Origin: Cyanobacteria bacterium HKST-UBA02
Lineage (GTDB): Bacteria; Cyanobacteriota; Vampirovibrionia; Obscuribacterales; Obscuribacteraceae
NCBI GenBank assembly: GCA_020431945.1
Contig: JAGQHH010000392.1
Coordinates: 1 to 12,366 of the forward strand
DNA: 12,366 nucleotides
Direction of reading: 5' to 3'
In this document: in pieces, positions 1 to 6,036 of the stretch
How the letters are laid out: every line of letters starts with the position of its first letter
Numbering within the stretch: the stretch's first letter is position 1
Notes under the pieces: model-generated
The model's input: only the letters and a program-made list of their open reading frames with translations
Databases searched by the model: none
What the model was told of the DNA's origin: nothing
Translations under genes and position numbers: made by a program

Positions 1-83
1 TTGGATACTATATTCATGAATAGAAGCGGAAAGAAAAACGAGAAGAAAACAGGGGTCGCCTGAATCCTTCTCGAGCCCGAGAG

Positions 84-350
84 CTAGACCGCCTCCAGGG
101 GAGTGGTCGCCTTCTCGAGCAGGGCGATGAGGCTGAAAGCCTCATCCCGGCTGCCGCCGCAAACGTCGAGGCTCGGCTGGAAGCGCGAGCAGATCTCGGG
201 GCGCTCGGGCTTGCCGAAAAGCGCACAGAGATTGTCTCTCGTCAGATGCGGACAGACAACGCCGGCCGGCTTGCCTTGCGGCATTCCGGGGATGGGAGAG
301 GAAATCGAGATAGCGGTGCAGCACGCACCACAGTCGCGCCGACAATCCAT
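84..350 (-). CDS. YkgJ-type cysteine-cluster protein (putative metal-binding)
   Basis: An 88-residue protein with eight cysteines at positions 3, 7, 10, 11, 33, 42, 54 and 64. The N-terminal CxxCC (CGACC, residues 7-11), then VCPHL, NLC and the EIC segment are the pattern of the YkgJ/UPF0153 family, thought to chelate zinc or an iron-sulfur cluster; no reaction is established for the family. It is short but within the family range. The ATG at 350 is preceded by AGAAGGA (plus positions 360-366) with a 9-nt spacer. It is the last gene of the AAA1 group, 93 bases after the QLKLF protein, with a strong hairpin in that gap. The family call is confident. Its role beside the ATPase is unknown; metal delivery or redox sensing would be guesses. 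Confidence 0.85.
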   Translation of the reverse strand: MDCRRDCGACCTAISISSPIPGMPQGKPAGVVCPHLTRDNLCALFGKPERPEICSRFQPSLDVCGGSRDEAFSLIALLEKATTPLEAV

Positions 351-387
351 GCCCCTGTTTCCTTCTCTTTAGTGGGGAAGAAAGAGC

Positions 388-424
388 CCGGGCGGCCGGC
401 ATCCTGCCAGCCACCCGTGCCCGG
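388..424 (-). terminator. Long stem-loop between the QLKLF gene and the YkgJ gene
   Basis: An outer 6-bp stem (388-393 with 419-424) and an inner 8-bp stem (394-401 with 405-412, one G-U pair on the minus-strand RNA) enclose a 3-nt loop, with a 6-nt bulge at 413-418. On the minus strand it is followed by a pyrimidine-rich tail (GCTCTTTCTTCCCC). It could be a partial terminator or a processing/stability element; the missing clean T-run argues against strong termination. Confidence 0.5.
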
Positions 425-443
425 TGAAACGTCAGCAGTCCGG

Positions 444-935
444 TCAGAACAGCTTGAGCTGCACCGGCACCTGCCGTTCGGCTTGCTGCACCTCTCCACG
501 CCCTTCGGCGGGAAGAGTCGCCGTTCTGCCGGTCTCAGCCTGCCTGGCAGCGACCGTCGGCACATCCGCCTTGATGGTGGAGAGGACGCCGAAGCTGCCT
601 TCCTTGAAGTAAGCAGACTTTCCTTTCAGGTCGTAGACACTCCTGAGCACGTCAGAGAGCTTGCGGCGGCGCTCGTCGAAGCTGTCGTAGCGCGCATGGT
701 CTCCGGACACGAAATTGAGCCGGAATGTGCGCCACTTCTTGCCATCGAAGATTGCTGCTCGAAACTGCCCCTGACCGCCGGTGTTCCCACGCCCTTGCTT
801 GAGGTGGCTCCACAGTTTGATGTCACCTGCGGTGGCACTGCCCCGGAGCTCCAGAGACGGACGCTCGTCGGCAAGACCACCGGTCAGATGCACCCGACCG
901 CTGAGCACGATGGGATCTCGCGCTTGTTTGGTCAT
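444..935 (-). CDS. Unknown 163-residue protein with C-terminal QLKLF (sliding-clamp-like motif)
   Basis: I do not recognise a family. The ATG at 935 is chosen over one 30 bases upstream because AGAAGGA sits 7 nt before it. Residues 1 to about 115 look like a folded, beta-rich, basic domain (SGRVHL, LELRGSATAG, FRAAIFDGKKWRTFRLNF), then a helix with many Arg/Lys/Asp. From about 115 the chain is polar, Ala/Glu/Gln/Arg-rich and probably disordered, and it ends exactly in QLKLF. That pentapeptide fits the bacterial beta-clamp-binding consensus QL(S/D)LF, which in several polymerases and repair proteins also sits at the C-terminus. A folded domain, flexible tail and terminal docking peptide would suit a DNA-associated protein, but this is inference from five residues. 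It lies 90 bases downstream of AAA1 on the same strand, separated by a terminator-like hairpin, so it may be made at a lower level than AAA1. Confidence 0.75.
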   Translation of the reverse strand: MTKQARDPIVLSGRVHLTGGLADERPSLELRGSATAGDIKLWSHLKQGRGNTGGQGQFRAAIFDGKKWRTFRLNFVSGDHARYDSFDERRRKLSDVLRSVYDLKGKSAYFKEGSFGVLSTIKADVPTVAARQAETGRTATLPAEGRGEVQQAERQVPVQLKLF

Positions 936-971
936 ATGCGATCCTTCTGTTTTCAGGTTGAACAAAAGAAC

Positions 972-1001
972 AGCCAGCGGCGGTTTGACCCGCCGCCGGC
1001 T
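972..1001 (-). terminator. GC-rich hairpin with T-rich tail after the AAA1 gene
   Basis: A 7-bp GC stem (977-983 with 990-996) continues past one mismatch into 4 more pairs (972-975 with 998-1001), with loop TTTGAC. Read on the minus strand it is followed by TGTTCTTTTGTTC. This is the shape of an intrinsic terminator. Because the next minus-strand gene starts only 37 bases further on with its own ribosome site, it probably acts as partial termination within an operon. Confidence 0.6.
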
Positions 1002-1025
1002 CCGTTACCGCCAGAGCTTCTCCGC

Positions 1026-2492
1026 TCAGGCAGCCTTCTCCTCGTCGATGCGCTTCACGGTCACCTCGGGATAGGTCTCCTTCAGCAACTCGATCTGCTC
1101 ATCCACGCCACGCACGTAGAACTCCAGGCTGAAAGGCGGCTCGTCCGTGTCCATCACGGTCTTCACCACCCTCAATCCGAAGATTGCCGTCATGTCGTGC
1201 TGCAGCGGTCCGGCCATCTCAGCCAGAGCCCGGTGGCCCTTAGCCTTGACGCTCACGCTGTAGAGCAGCTTGTCCTTCTTGCCCGCCGCCATTTCGGCAC
1301 GGGCCAGACGGCGCTGCATACCGAGCTTGGCACCACCGGCACGCTCGCCCACCACCACCATCTGGTCGGCAGCCGACGTTGTTCCCCCGTCTTCGACGAG
1401 GTAGAACGACAGGCCGTCCTTCCCTTCCTCATGGGTAACCTCGATGAGGTCGCCCAGAGAGATGGAGTTCTTGGTGAGCTCGCCACCGAGAGGCTGCTCG
1501 ATATAGCGGTTGATTGCCCTGGTGATACCGCGAGCGGAATCGCTGCCCTTGGTCGCCTTGGCGAACAGGAACTTGCGAGCAGCATCGTCGACGGTGATGT
1601 CGAACTGCTGACCGCGAGGCAGCTCATCTTCGATGCGGCGCACGAACAGCCCGATATGCACGTCGAGAATGGCGCGCAGATCGTCCTTGCTGAGCTTCTG
1701 GGCGATGACGACCTCGTCGATACGGTCGATGAACTCCGGAGCATAGCGATTCTCCAGAACTCCCTTCACCGTGCTTTCGATGTCGTCCTGAGTGATCACC
1801 TTCACACCGGCGTGGAAGCCGATGGTGCGTCCCAGCTTGGACAGCTCGAAAGCCGCCACGTTGCCGGTCAGGAAGATGATGCAGTCACGGAAGTCGGTGG
1901 GCTCGTTGGAGCCAAGGTCCACCTGACCTTCGTACATGATGCTCAGGAGCACATGCTCGAGATCCTCGGAAGCCTTCTCGATCTCGTCGAAGACGAGCAC
2001 CGAAACCGGCACGTCGGAACCCTTGCGGGACGCCACGATGTTGTGGCGGGAGAGACGAGCCGACGGGTCGATCTGGGTCGGCTTCAGGGCAGCTGCCTTG
2101 TCGGGGTCACGGTGACCGACGTAGGACGGCGGGGCTCCCAGGAGCTGGGAGATGCGATGCTTCTCCTTGTAGGCACCGCACGGGATGCGGATCAGAGCCT
2201 CTTCGTCCTGGTGGAGGAACTTCGCCACCATGGAAGGAGTGAGGGTCTTACCGGTACCGCGCTGGCCGAGCAGGAACACCACATAGATGGGGCGCTTCTT
2301 GTTGCGCAGCGGGTTGAAGGCCTGGCGGTAGGCGCGGCCTGCGACGCCGACGAGACCGGGCTGACCGACGATGTTTCCATTCATGAAATCCATCATCGCC
2401 TGCTCGCGATCGCTCGGCACGTTCACTTCCAGAAGCCTGCGGACCTTGCGTCCGGGCTCATGGGTTTTGCTTCTCTGTCGTTTCGTAGTCAT
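1026..2492 (-). CDS. Single-ring AAA+ ATPase, ClpB/ClpC D2-like (AAA1)
   Basis: A 488-residue protein. The start is the ATG at 2492: AGGAG (2499-2503) lies 6 nt upstream, whereas a TTG at 2498 would abut that site. A 40-residue basic N-terminus is followed by IVGQ (41-44), Walker A GQRGTGKT (76-83), a ClpB-type pore loop GAPPSYVG (Tyr124), an insert at about 127-163, Walker B VLVFDE (165-170), second pore loop region DFRDCIIF, sensor 1 TGN (Asn211; usually TSN), arginine finger in PEFIDRID (Arg257) and a sensor-2 Arg (Arg321, SARGITR). There is no ClpB/ClpC N-domain, no first ATPase ring and no coiled-coil M-domain, and the protein is about half the usual Clp length. Residues 355-488 form a C-terminal region, the last 80 of which resemble the same part of AAA2. 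An intact pore tyrosine and catalytic residues predict an active hexameric threading ATPase. Substrate and any partner protease are unknown. ClpX is excluded by the ClpB-like GAPPxYVG and PEFxxRID motifs and the lack of its zinc domain. Confidence 0.85.
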   Translation of the reverse strand: MTTKRQRSKTHEPGRKVRRLLEVNVPSDREQAMMDFMNGNIVGQPGLVGVAGRAYRQAFNPLRNKKRPIYVVFLLGQRGTGKTLTPSMVAKFLHQDEEALIRIPCGAYKEKHRISQLLGAPPSYVGHRDPDKAAALKPTQIDPSARLSRHNIVASRKGSDVPVSVLVFDEIEKASEDLEHVLLSIMYEGQVDLGSNEPTDFRDCIIFLTGNVAAFELSKLGRTIGFHAGVKVITQDDIESTVKGVLENRYAPEFIDRIDEVVIAQKLSKDDLRAILDVHIGLFVRRIEDELPRGQQFDITVDDAARKFLFAKATKGSDSARGITRAINRYIEQPLGGELTKNSISLGDLIEVTHEEGKDGLSFYLVEDGGTTSAADQMVVVGERAGGAKLGMQRRLARAEMAAGKKDKLLYSVSVKAKGHRALAEMAGPLQHDMTAIFGLRVVKTVMDTDEPPFSLEFYVRGVDEQIELLKETYPEVTVKRIDEEKAA

Positions 2493-2810
2493 GGTCAACT
2501 CCTAACTTTAATTGCCGGCGTGCATGGCCGGCGGGTTTGGAAAAGAGTCGACCACCGTCGGAAGTGACGGCAGCCGACCGGCGCCTGTCTGAGGGTATGC
2601 ACTGTCACCCTCTGGCAAGGCACCATTTACAGAACTTCGTCCCGCGATCTTGCATGCGGCGATAGCCCTCTTTTCCAAAAGAAGGAGTTATCGACCGACG
2701 TCAAGAAACCGTGCCCCGGAGGGGACACTGGCCCGCGAGAGTGCTACTAACCGGAGGTGGAGGCTTCCCGTTTGCCTGGTCTTCGACTCCGTCCGGCTAG
2801 CTCATGGAAG
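2493..2810 (-). promoter_or_regulatory. Structured 5' leader of AAA1 (three hairpins), no gene
   Basis: This 318-base gap holds three inverted repeats in the direction of AAA1. They are GCCGGC arms at 2514-2519 and 2527-2532; a two-step stem of GTCG/CGAC (2547-2550, 2575-2578) enclosing CCGTC/GACGG (2555-2559, 2566-2570); and GAGGGT/ACCCTC (2591-2596, 2607-2612). The first ends only 10 nt upstream of the AAA1 ribosome site. I saw no convincing -35/-10 pair on the minus strand and no credible small gene. The stretch 2750-2796 also has weak pairing (CCGGA/TCCGG) and could close the CYTH transcript. A regulatory leader is likely but its ligand or mechanism cannot be read from sequence. Confidence 0.45.
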
Positions 2811-3476
2811 CTACTCCTTTCGAGAAAGGCGCAGCATTTCCATGTACGAAGGCGCAACCTCGCGGTTGGCGTCTCCGAGCAGCTCGGCGGTGACGTCTTC
2901 GACCAGACTACGGGCCCCGGCAACATCTTCTTGTCGCCGGGCGATGACCTCTACCTCGAGATACGGACCCGAGTACGACCCGAGACCGGTTACGCGATCG
3001 AGCGCGACAGTGACGGAAAGCTCTCCCCGATACCGGCGCTTACGGTACTCCGTGCGCTTTTTCGTGAATGAGAGCAGGTCCCCGCCTGCAAGCCTGCTAC
3101 CCAGACTCAGGAAGCAGCCCCGGGTGAGCTCGTCGAACGGATCGCTTTCACGCTCTTCGCGCTCGCGTCCGCCTTCGACTTCCACCCAGGTCTTCATGGT
3201 CAGAACCGTCGACTTGCCGTCTCGACCGACAATGTCACGAATCCGAATCATGTCGGACTCGACCTCGGCCGGGATGAACGTGTCCGTTATCTCGACCTCG
3301 GGTACCCTGTCGAATCCGGACTCCGTGAGGACTCCGGGCAGGTTGCTCATCTCCTTTTCGGACAGCCGATACTTTCGCTCGACTTCGAACTGGAACGAGG
3401 CCTCTTTCCCTTTCGACAGGTTCAAACGCTGAAGGAATCGCAGGAGCCATCGGAGGACTCCGCTAAGTAGATTCAT
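2811..3476 (-). CDS. CYTH-domain protein (CyaB-type adenylate cyclase or triphosphatase superfamily)
   Basis: A 221-residue protein. The start is chosen at ATG 3476, because GAAGGA lies 7 nt before it; two in-frame ATGs upstream lack a correctly spaced site. Residues 31-35 (EVERK) are the ExExK signature that binds metal and triphosphate in CYTH enzymes. Further family marks are RIRD, the basic TKKRTEYRKRR segment, VALDRVTGLG, the acidic YLEVEV strand and a terminal SYMEML. The CYTH tunnel fold uses these residues for nucleoside triphosphates, thiamine triphosphate, polyphosphate or cyclisation of ATP; sequence alone does not choose among them, though the C-terminal motifs look closest to class IV cyclases (CyaB). 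Residues 2-19 form an unusual amphipathic basic helix (LLSGVLRWLLRFLQRL), which could tether it to membrane. It is probably transcribed alone. Confidence 0.85.
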   Translation of the reverse strand: MNLLSGVLRWLLRFLQRLNLSKGKEASFQFEVERKYRLSEKEMSNLPGVLTESGFDRVPEVEITDTFIPAEVESDMIRIRDIVGRDGKSTVLTMKTWVEVEGGREREERESDPFDELTRGCFLSLGSRLAGGDLLSFTKKRTEYRKRRYRGELSVTVALDRVTGLGSYSGPYLEVEVIARRQEDVAGARSLVEDVTAELLGDANREVAPSYMEMLRLSRKE

Positions 3477-3531
3477 AGGCATATCCTTCATGAGGTTGGC
3501 GAGAAATCAAACGCGTTGGGCACGCGAATGA

Positions 3532-3537
3532 ATTATA
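3532..3537 (-). promoter_or_regulatory. Putative -10 box for the CYTH gene
   Basis: The minus strand reads TATAAT here, a perfect -10 hexamer about 55 bases before the CYTH start. No good -35 lies 16-18 nt upstream (only CTTCAA/GCTTCA), so this is a reasonable but unproven promoter. Confidence 0.4.
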
Positions 3538-4061
3538 GGCTCAGTGGTTGAGATTGAAGCTAGATGTGAGGTTTCTACTCGCCGGTAAATTGAAAAGAGG
3601 TGATTTAAAACTACACTTGTCAAGAGCTCAAAAGCCATACTGGATAAGAGCTTAGATTAAATCAGTCAGGTGGCTTCGATAAGTGTTAAGAGCAGAGATC
3701 GTGACACTGTACATAAGGCTTTTCGGGGATTACACACTCTCTATATCTGTTGCATAGTCTGATCTGATACTGCCCAGCCAGTCAGAGAGCCGACATCGAT
3801 AACAGTCGCTCAGCTAGCGAACTCGTCTAATCAAGAGATGCAAAGAATGAAATCCCTCCACCGGCTACGATAGCTGTTAATGATCACATCTGAAACTATC
3901 TCGTACTGAGCATTACTGGTTCTGGAATCGGAAAACCTGACCTGTTTTCTTTTCTGTTAAGCAGTCGAAACGATGTCAGTAAATTCCTTTCTTAAGGCCA
4001 CATTTGCACAATCAAATCTCTGATGTACTGGCTCAAGTTTTCAATAAGGTTTCGCGCGCCC

Positions 4062-4076
4062 CTGTAGAATCTACAG
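4062..4076. promoter_or_regulatory. Operator-like inverted repeat upstream of the patatin operon
   Basis: CTGTAGA and TCTACAG are perfect 7-base arms around a single central A. Symmetry, size and position (178 bases before the patatin start) suit a dimeric repressor or activator site. No matching regulator gene is present in the window and no clear promoter is visible beside it. Confidence 0.35.
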
Positions 4077-4184
4077 CAACCAGCGTCAAGCAAAGACGTC
4101 ATCGAACGGTTTATACCGAGCGAGGTTGCAGACTGCCCGGACGCCCGACCGCCTGGATCACTAGACAGGATCACCAGATGCGAT

Positions 4185-4221
4185 ATCGCCTGCCCGTGTC
4201 TCCCCGGAGACAGCAGGCGAT
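4185..4221 (+). promoter_or_regulatory. Long hairpin in the leader of the patatin-bdhA-phaJ operon
   Basis: A 9-bp stem (ATCGCCTGC with GCAGGCGAT, 4185-4193 and 4213-4221) and a 7-bp stem (TGTCTCC with GGAGACA, 4197-4203 and 4206-4212) stack with a CCG bulge, giving 16 pairs. It is followed by TGTTCTCT and then, 20 bases later, by the patatin ribosome site. It may be an attenuator or an mRNA-stabilising 5' structure. Confidence 0.5.
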
Positions 4222-4253
4222 TGTTCTCTAACTTAGATAGAAGGAGCCTGACA

Positions 4254-5138
4254 ATGGCAACTCTAGCAAAGCTGAAGCCGGCAAAGGCGCCCACGCTCTG
4301 CGTCGAGCCCCAGGGTTCGCCGCTCGTGCTCGGTGCCGGTGGCTGGAACATCTTCCACCACTTCGGCGTACTCGATTCGCTCGCTCGTCACGACATATCG
4401 TTCGGTCCCGTGGTCGGTGCGTCGGCTGGCAGCACCACTGCCGCCTTCGTCACCAACGGCTACGGACCCGAGCAACTCGTGGAAATCTTCCTCGAGATGG
4501 CTGACGACCGGCACAACTTTTCGGTTCTTCTGGAAGCGTTCAAGCCCTGCGATCCTCTCGCCTTCTCGGTGGGCGGACTGCTTTCCCTTGAGCCCTCTTT
4601 CCGGAAGATGGTCGAGCGTTATGGTCTGAAGCCCAACAACCGGCTGAAGATCGTGGCCTGCGACTACTTCACTCGCGAGCCTGTGGTTTTCGAGGGCGAA
4701 GACTACGACCTGGCCACGGCACTTGCCGCCTCCGGCGCCGTGCCCGGCGTGTTCCAGCCCGTCTGGGACATGACTCACGGTCGTCCCCGGTTGCTGGTTG
4801 ATGGTGCGATCTACCACTACAACCCGACCGAGTTCTGCGATGGTCCCGCCATCGTCAGCAAGTTCCGCCCGGCAAGCGATCTTCCCCGCGAATGGAAGAC
4901 GCCCATGGACCTCTACTTCCACTTCCGCGAGCTGTTCTTCCCGCTGGCTGGCAACAACCGCTACGTCGACCCGGTGAACAACCTGGTCATCGAAACCGGA
5001 TTGCCCCACGTGGCTGGTCTCAACTTCGGTCTCTCGAAGGAGACCCTTGTGTCGATGGTCGAAAACGGTCGCAAGATCGCTGACGAGGTCCTCGACAAGG
5101 CCATCGCCGACGGGCGCTTCTGCACCGCCGGGGTCTGA
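4254..5138 (+). CDS. Patatin-like phospholipase/esterase (bdhA-linked)
   Basis: A 294-residue serine hydrolase of the patatin family. Start: ATG 4254, with AAGGAG (4241-4246) 7 nt upstream; an in-frame ATG at 4221 has no such site. The oxyanion loop is GAGG (27-30, followed by a helix and GVL), the nucleophile elbow is GASAG (Ser57), and the catalytic Asp lies in VDGA (Asp183), so the Ser-Asp dyad is complete. No signal peptide or membrane segment is seen, so it should be cytoplasmic. It sits 64 bases upstream of bdhA; a patatin gene beside bdhA is a known arrangement (for example bdhA-patD of Legionella pneumophila), where the pair is tied to polyhydroxybutyrate use. Hydrolysis of acyl esters from lipid or storage polymer is therefore likely, but the actual substrate is not shown. 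It lacks the long C-terminal extension of some proteobacterial relatives. Confidence 0.9.
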   Translation: MATLAKLKPAKAPTLCVEPQGSPLVLGAGGWNIFHHFGVLDSLARHDISFGPVVGASAGSTTAAFVTNGYGPEQLVEIFLEMADDRHNFSVLLEAFKPCDPLAFSVGGLLSLEPSFRKMVERYGLKPNNRLKIVACDYFTREPVVFEGEDYDLATALAASGAVPGVFQPVWDMTHGRPRLLVDGAIYHYNPTEFCDGPAIVSKFRPASDLPREWKTPMDLYFHFRELFFPLAGNNRYVDPVNNLVIETGLPHVAGLNFGLSKETLVSMVENGRKIADEVLDKAIADGRFCTAGV

Positions 5139-5150
5139 AACTAAACCTCA

Positions 5151-5187
5151 GAGAGCGCGGACGCGGTATCATTGCGTCTGCGCTCTC
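5151..5187 (+). promoter_or_regulatory. 14-bp intercistronic hairpin between patatin and bdhA
   Basis: GAGAGCGCGGACGC (5151-5164) pairs with 5174-5187, with one G-U pair, around a 9-nt loop. No T-run follows; instead the bdhA ribosome site AAGGAGGT begins 5 nt later. This points to a processing, stability or translation-control element rather than a terminator. Confidence 0.55.
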
Positions 5188-5202
5188 AGATAAGGAGGTC
5201 CC

Positions 5203-5994
5203 GTGGCCAAGCCACTCGCCAACAAGGTTGCCCTCGTCACAGGTTCGACGAGCGGCATCGGACTCGGCATCGCCAGCCGCCTCGCCGCGGCCGGCTGTCA
5301 TGTGATGCTCAACGGCATCGAAACCAACGCTCAAGCCGCTCCCATCGTGGCTAAGCTGAAGAGCCAGTCGCGCAAGAAGATTCGCTATCACGGCGCGGAC
5401 ATGAGCAAACCGGACGAGGTCGCCGACCTGGTCGACGCGACAGTGCGCGACCTGGGCGGTCTCGATATCCTCGTCAACAATGCAGGCATCCAGTTCACCG
5501 CCTGCGTCGAAGACTTCCCGGTGGCGAAGTGGGACGCCATCATCGGCATCAACCTTTCGTCGTCCTTCCACACCATGCGCAAAGCCGTCCCGGTGATGCG
5601 CAAGGCAGGATGGGGAAGAATCATCAACATCGCTTCCACCCACGGTCTCGTGGCGTCGGTAAACAAGGCAGCTTATGTAGCCGCCAAGCACGGTGTTCTC
5701 GGTCTCACCAAAGTGGTGGCTCTCGAGACCGCCGAGTCGGGCATCACCGTCAATGCGGTCTGCCCGGGCTGGGTGCGCACTCCCCTGGTGGAGAAACAGA
5801 TTGACGACCTCGCCTCCGCCGAGTCGATCGGCAAGGATGAAGCCGTCATCAAATTGCTCGCCGCCAAGCAGCCGAGCAAGAGATTCACCGAAGTCGACCA
5901 GCTCGGCGACCTGGTGGTCTTTCTCTGCTCGGAGGCAGCCGCCAATATGACCGGCATCGCCATCCCGGTGGACGGAGGCTGGACGGCTCAGTAA
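5203..5994 (+). CDS. bdhA: D-3-hydroxybutyrate dehydrogenase
   Basis: A 263-residue short-chain dehydrogenase with a GTG start and a strong AAGGAGGT site just upstream. It oxidises (R)-3-hydroxybutyrate to acetoacetate with NAD+, the step after polyhydroxybutyrate breakdown. Seen: cofactor motif TGSTSGIG (13-20), NNAG (92-95), catalytic Asn117, Ser145, Tyr158 and Lys162. The residues reported to hold the substrate carboxylate and ring the pocket in the Pseudomonas fragi enzyme (Gln94, His144, Lys152, Trp187, Gln196) all occur here with a constant +3 offset: Gln97, His147, Lys155, Trp190, Gln199. The C-terminus PVDGGWTAQ is also typical. This residue match separates it from general 3-oxoacyl-ACP reductases. 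It lies in an operon with a patatin upstream and phaJ downstream; 42 bases separate it from the next gene. Confidence 0.95.
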   Translation: MAKPLANKVALVTGSTSGIGLGIASRLAAAGCHVMLNGIETNAQAAPIVAKLKSQSRKKIRYHGADMSKPDEVADLVDATVRDLGGLDILVNNAGIQFTACVEDFPVAKWDAIIGINLSSSFHTMRKAVPVMRKAGWGRIINIASTHGLVASVNKAAYVAAKHGVLGLTKVVALETAESGITVNAVCPGWVRTPLVEKQIDDLASAESIGKDEAVIKLLAAKQPSKRFTEVDQLGDLVVFLCSEAAANMTGIAIPVDGGWTAQ

Positions 5995-6036
5995 GAGCCG
6001 CTCCACAGGCATCAACTCAAGCGTAAGAGGCTCGCC

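Larger units (their letters stand above)
3492..4253. other. AT-rich intergenic gap of about 760 bases without a convincing gene
   Basis: Base composition is visibly lower in GC than in the genes on both sides. Open frames here are short, lack ribosome sites and have no recognisable protein content. The gap contains the divergent starts of the CYTH gene (minus) and the patatin operon (plus). What can be seen is a TATAAT on the minus strand (3532-3537), a small stem TCGCT/AGCGA near 3806-3820, a perfect 15-base inverted repeat at 4062-4076, a 7-base direct repeat GGATCAC at 4155-4161 and 4168-4174, and a long hairpin at 4185-4221. It could hide an untranslated RNA or decayed gene. Confidence 0.6.

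Noticed and set aside
84..2492. Reading the AAA1 group as a phage or mobile defence island
   Set aside because: No integrase, transposase, nuclease, attachment repeat or toxin-like gene is present. The ATPase pair is unusual but nothing here shows defence function.
246..2567. A 773-codon open frame on the plus strand, opposite AAA1, the QLKLF gene and part of the YkgJ gene
   Set aside because: It is antisense to three well-supported genes, has no recognisable domain and a His/Leu/Glu-rich composition typical of reverse-strand frames in GC-rich DNA. Its length is striking but codon bias explains it.
2731..2800. A possible tRNA, from a TTCGACTC segment resembling a T-loop
   Set aside because: The flanking bases do not form a 5-bp T stem or an acceptor stem, and no anticodon arm could be drawn.
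4004..4231. A 75-codon plus-strand frame in the AT-rich gap
   Set aside because: There is no Shine-Dalgarno site, the composition is Arg/Pro/Thr-rich with no motif, and it overlaps the operator-like repeat and leader hairpin.
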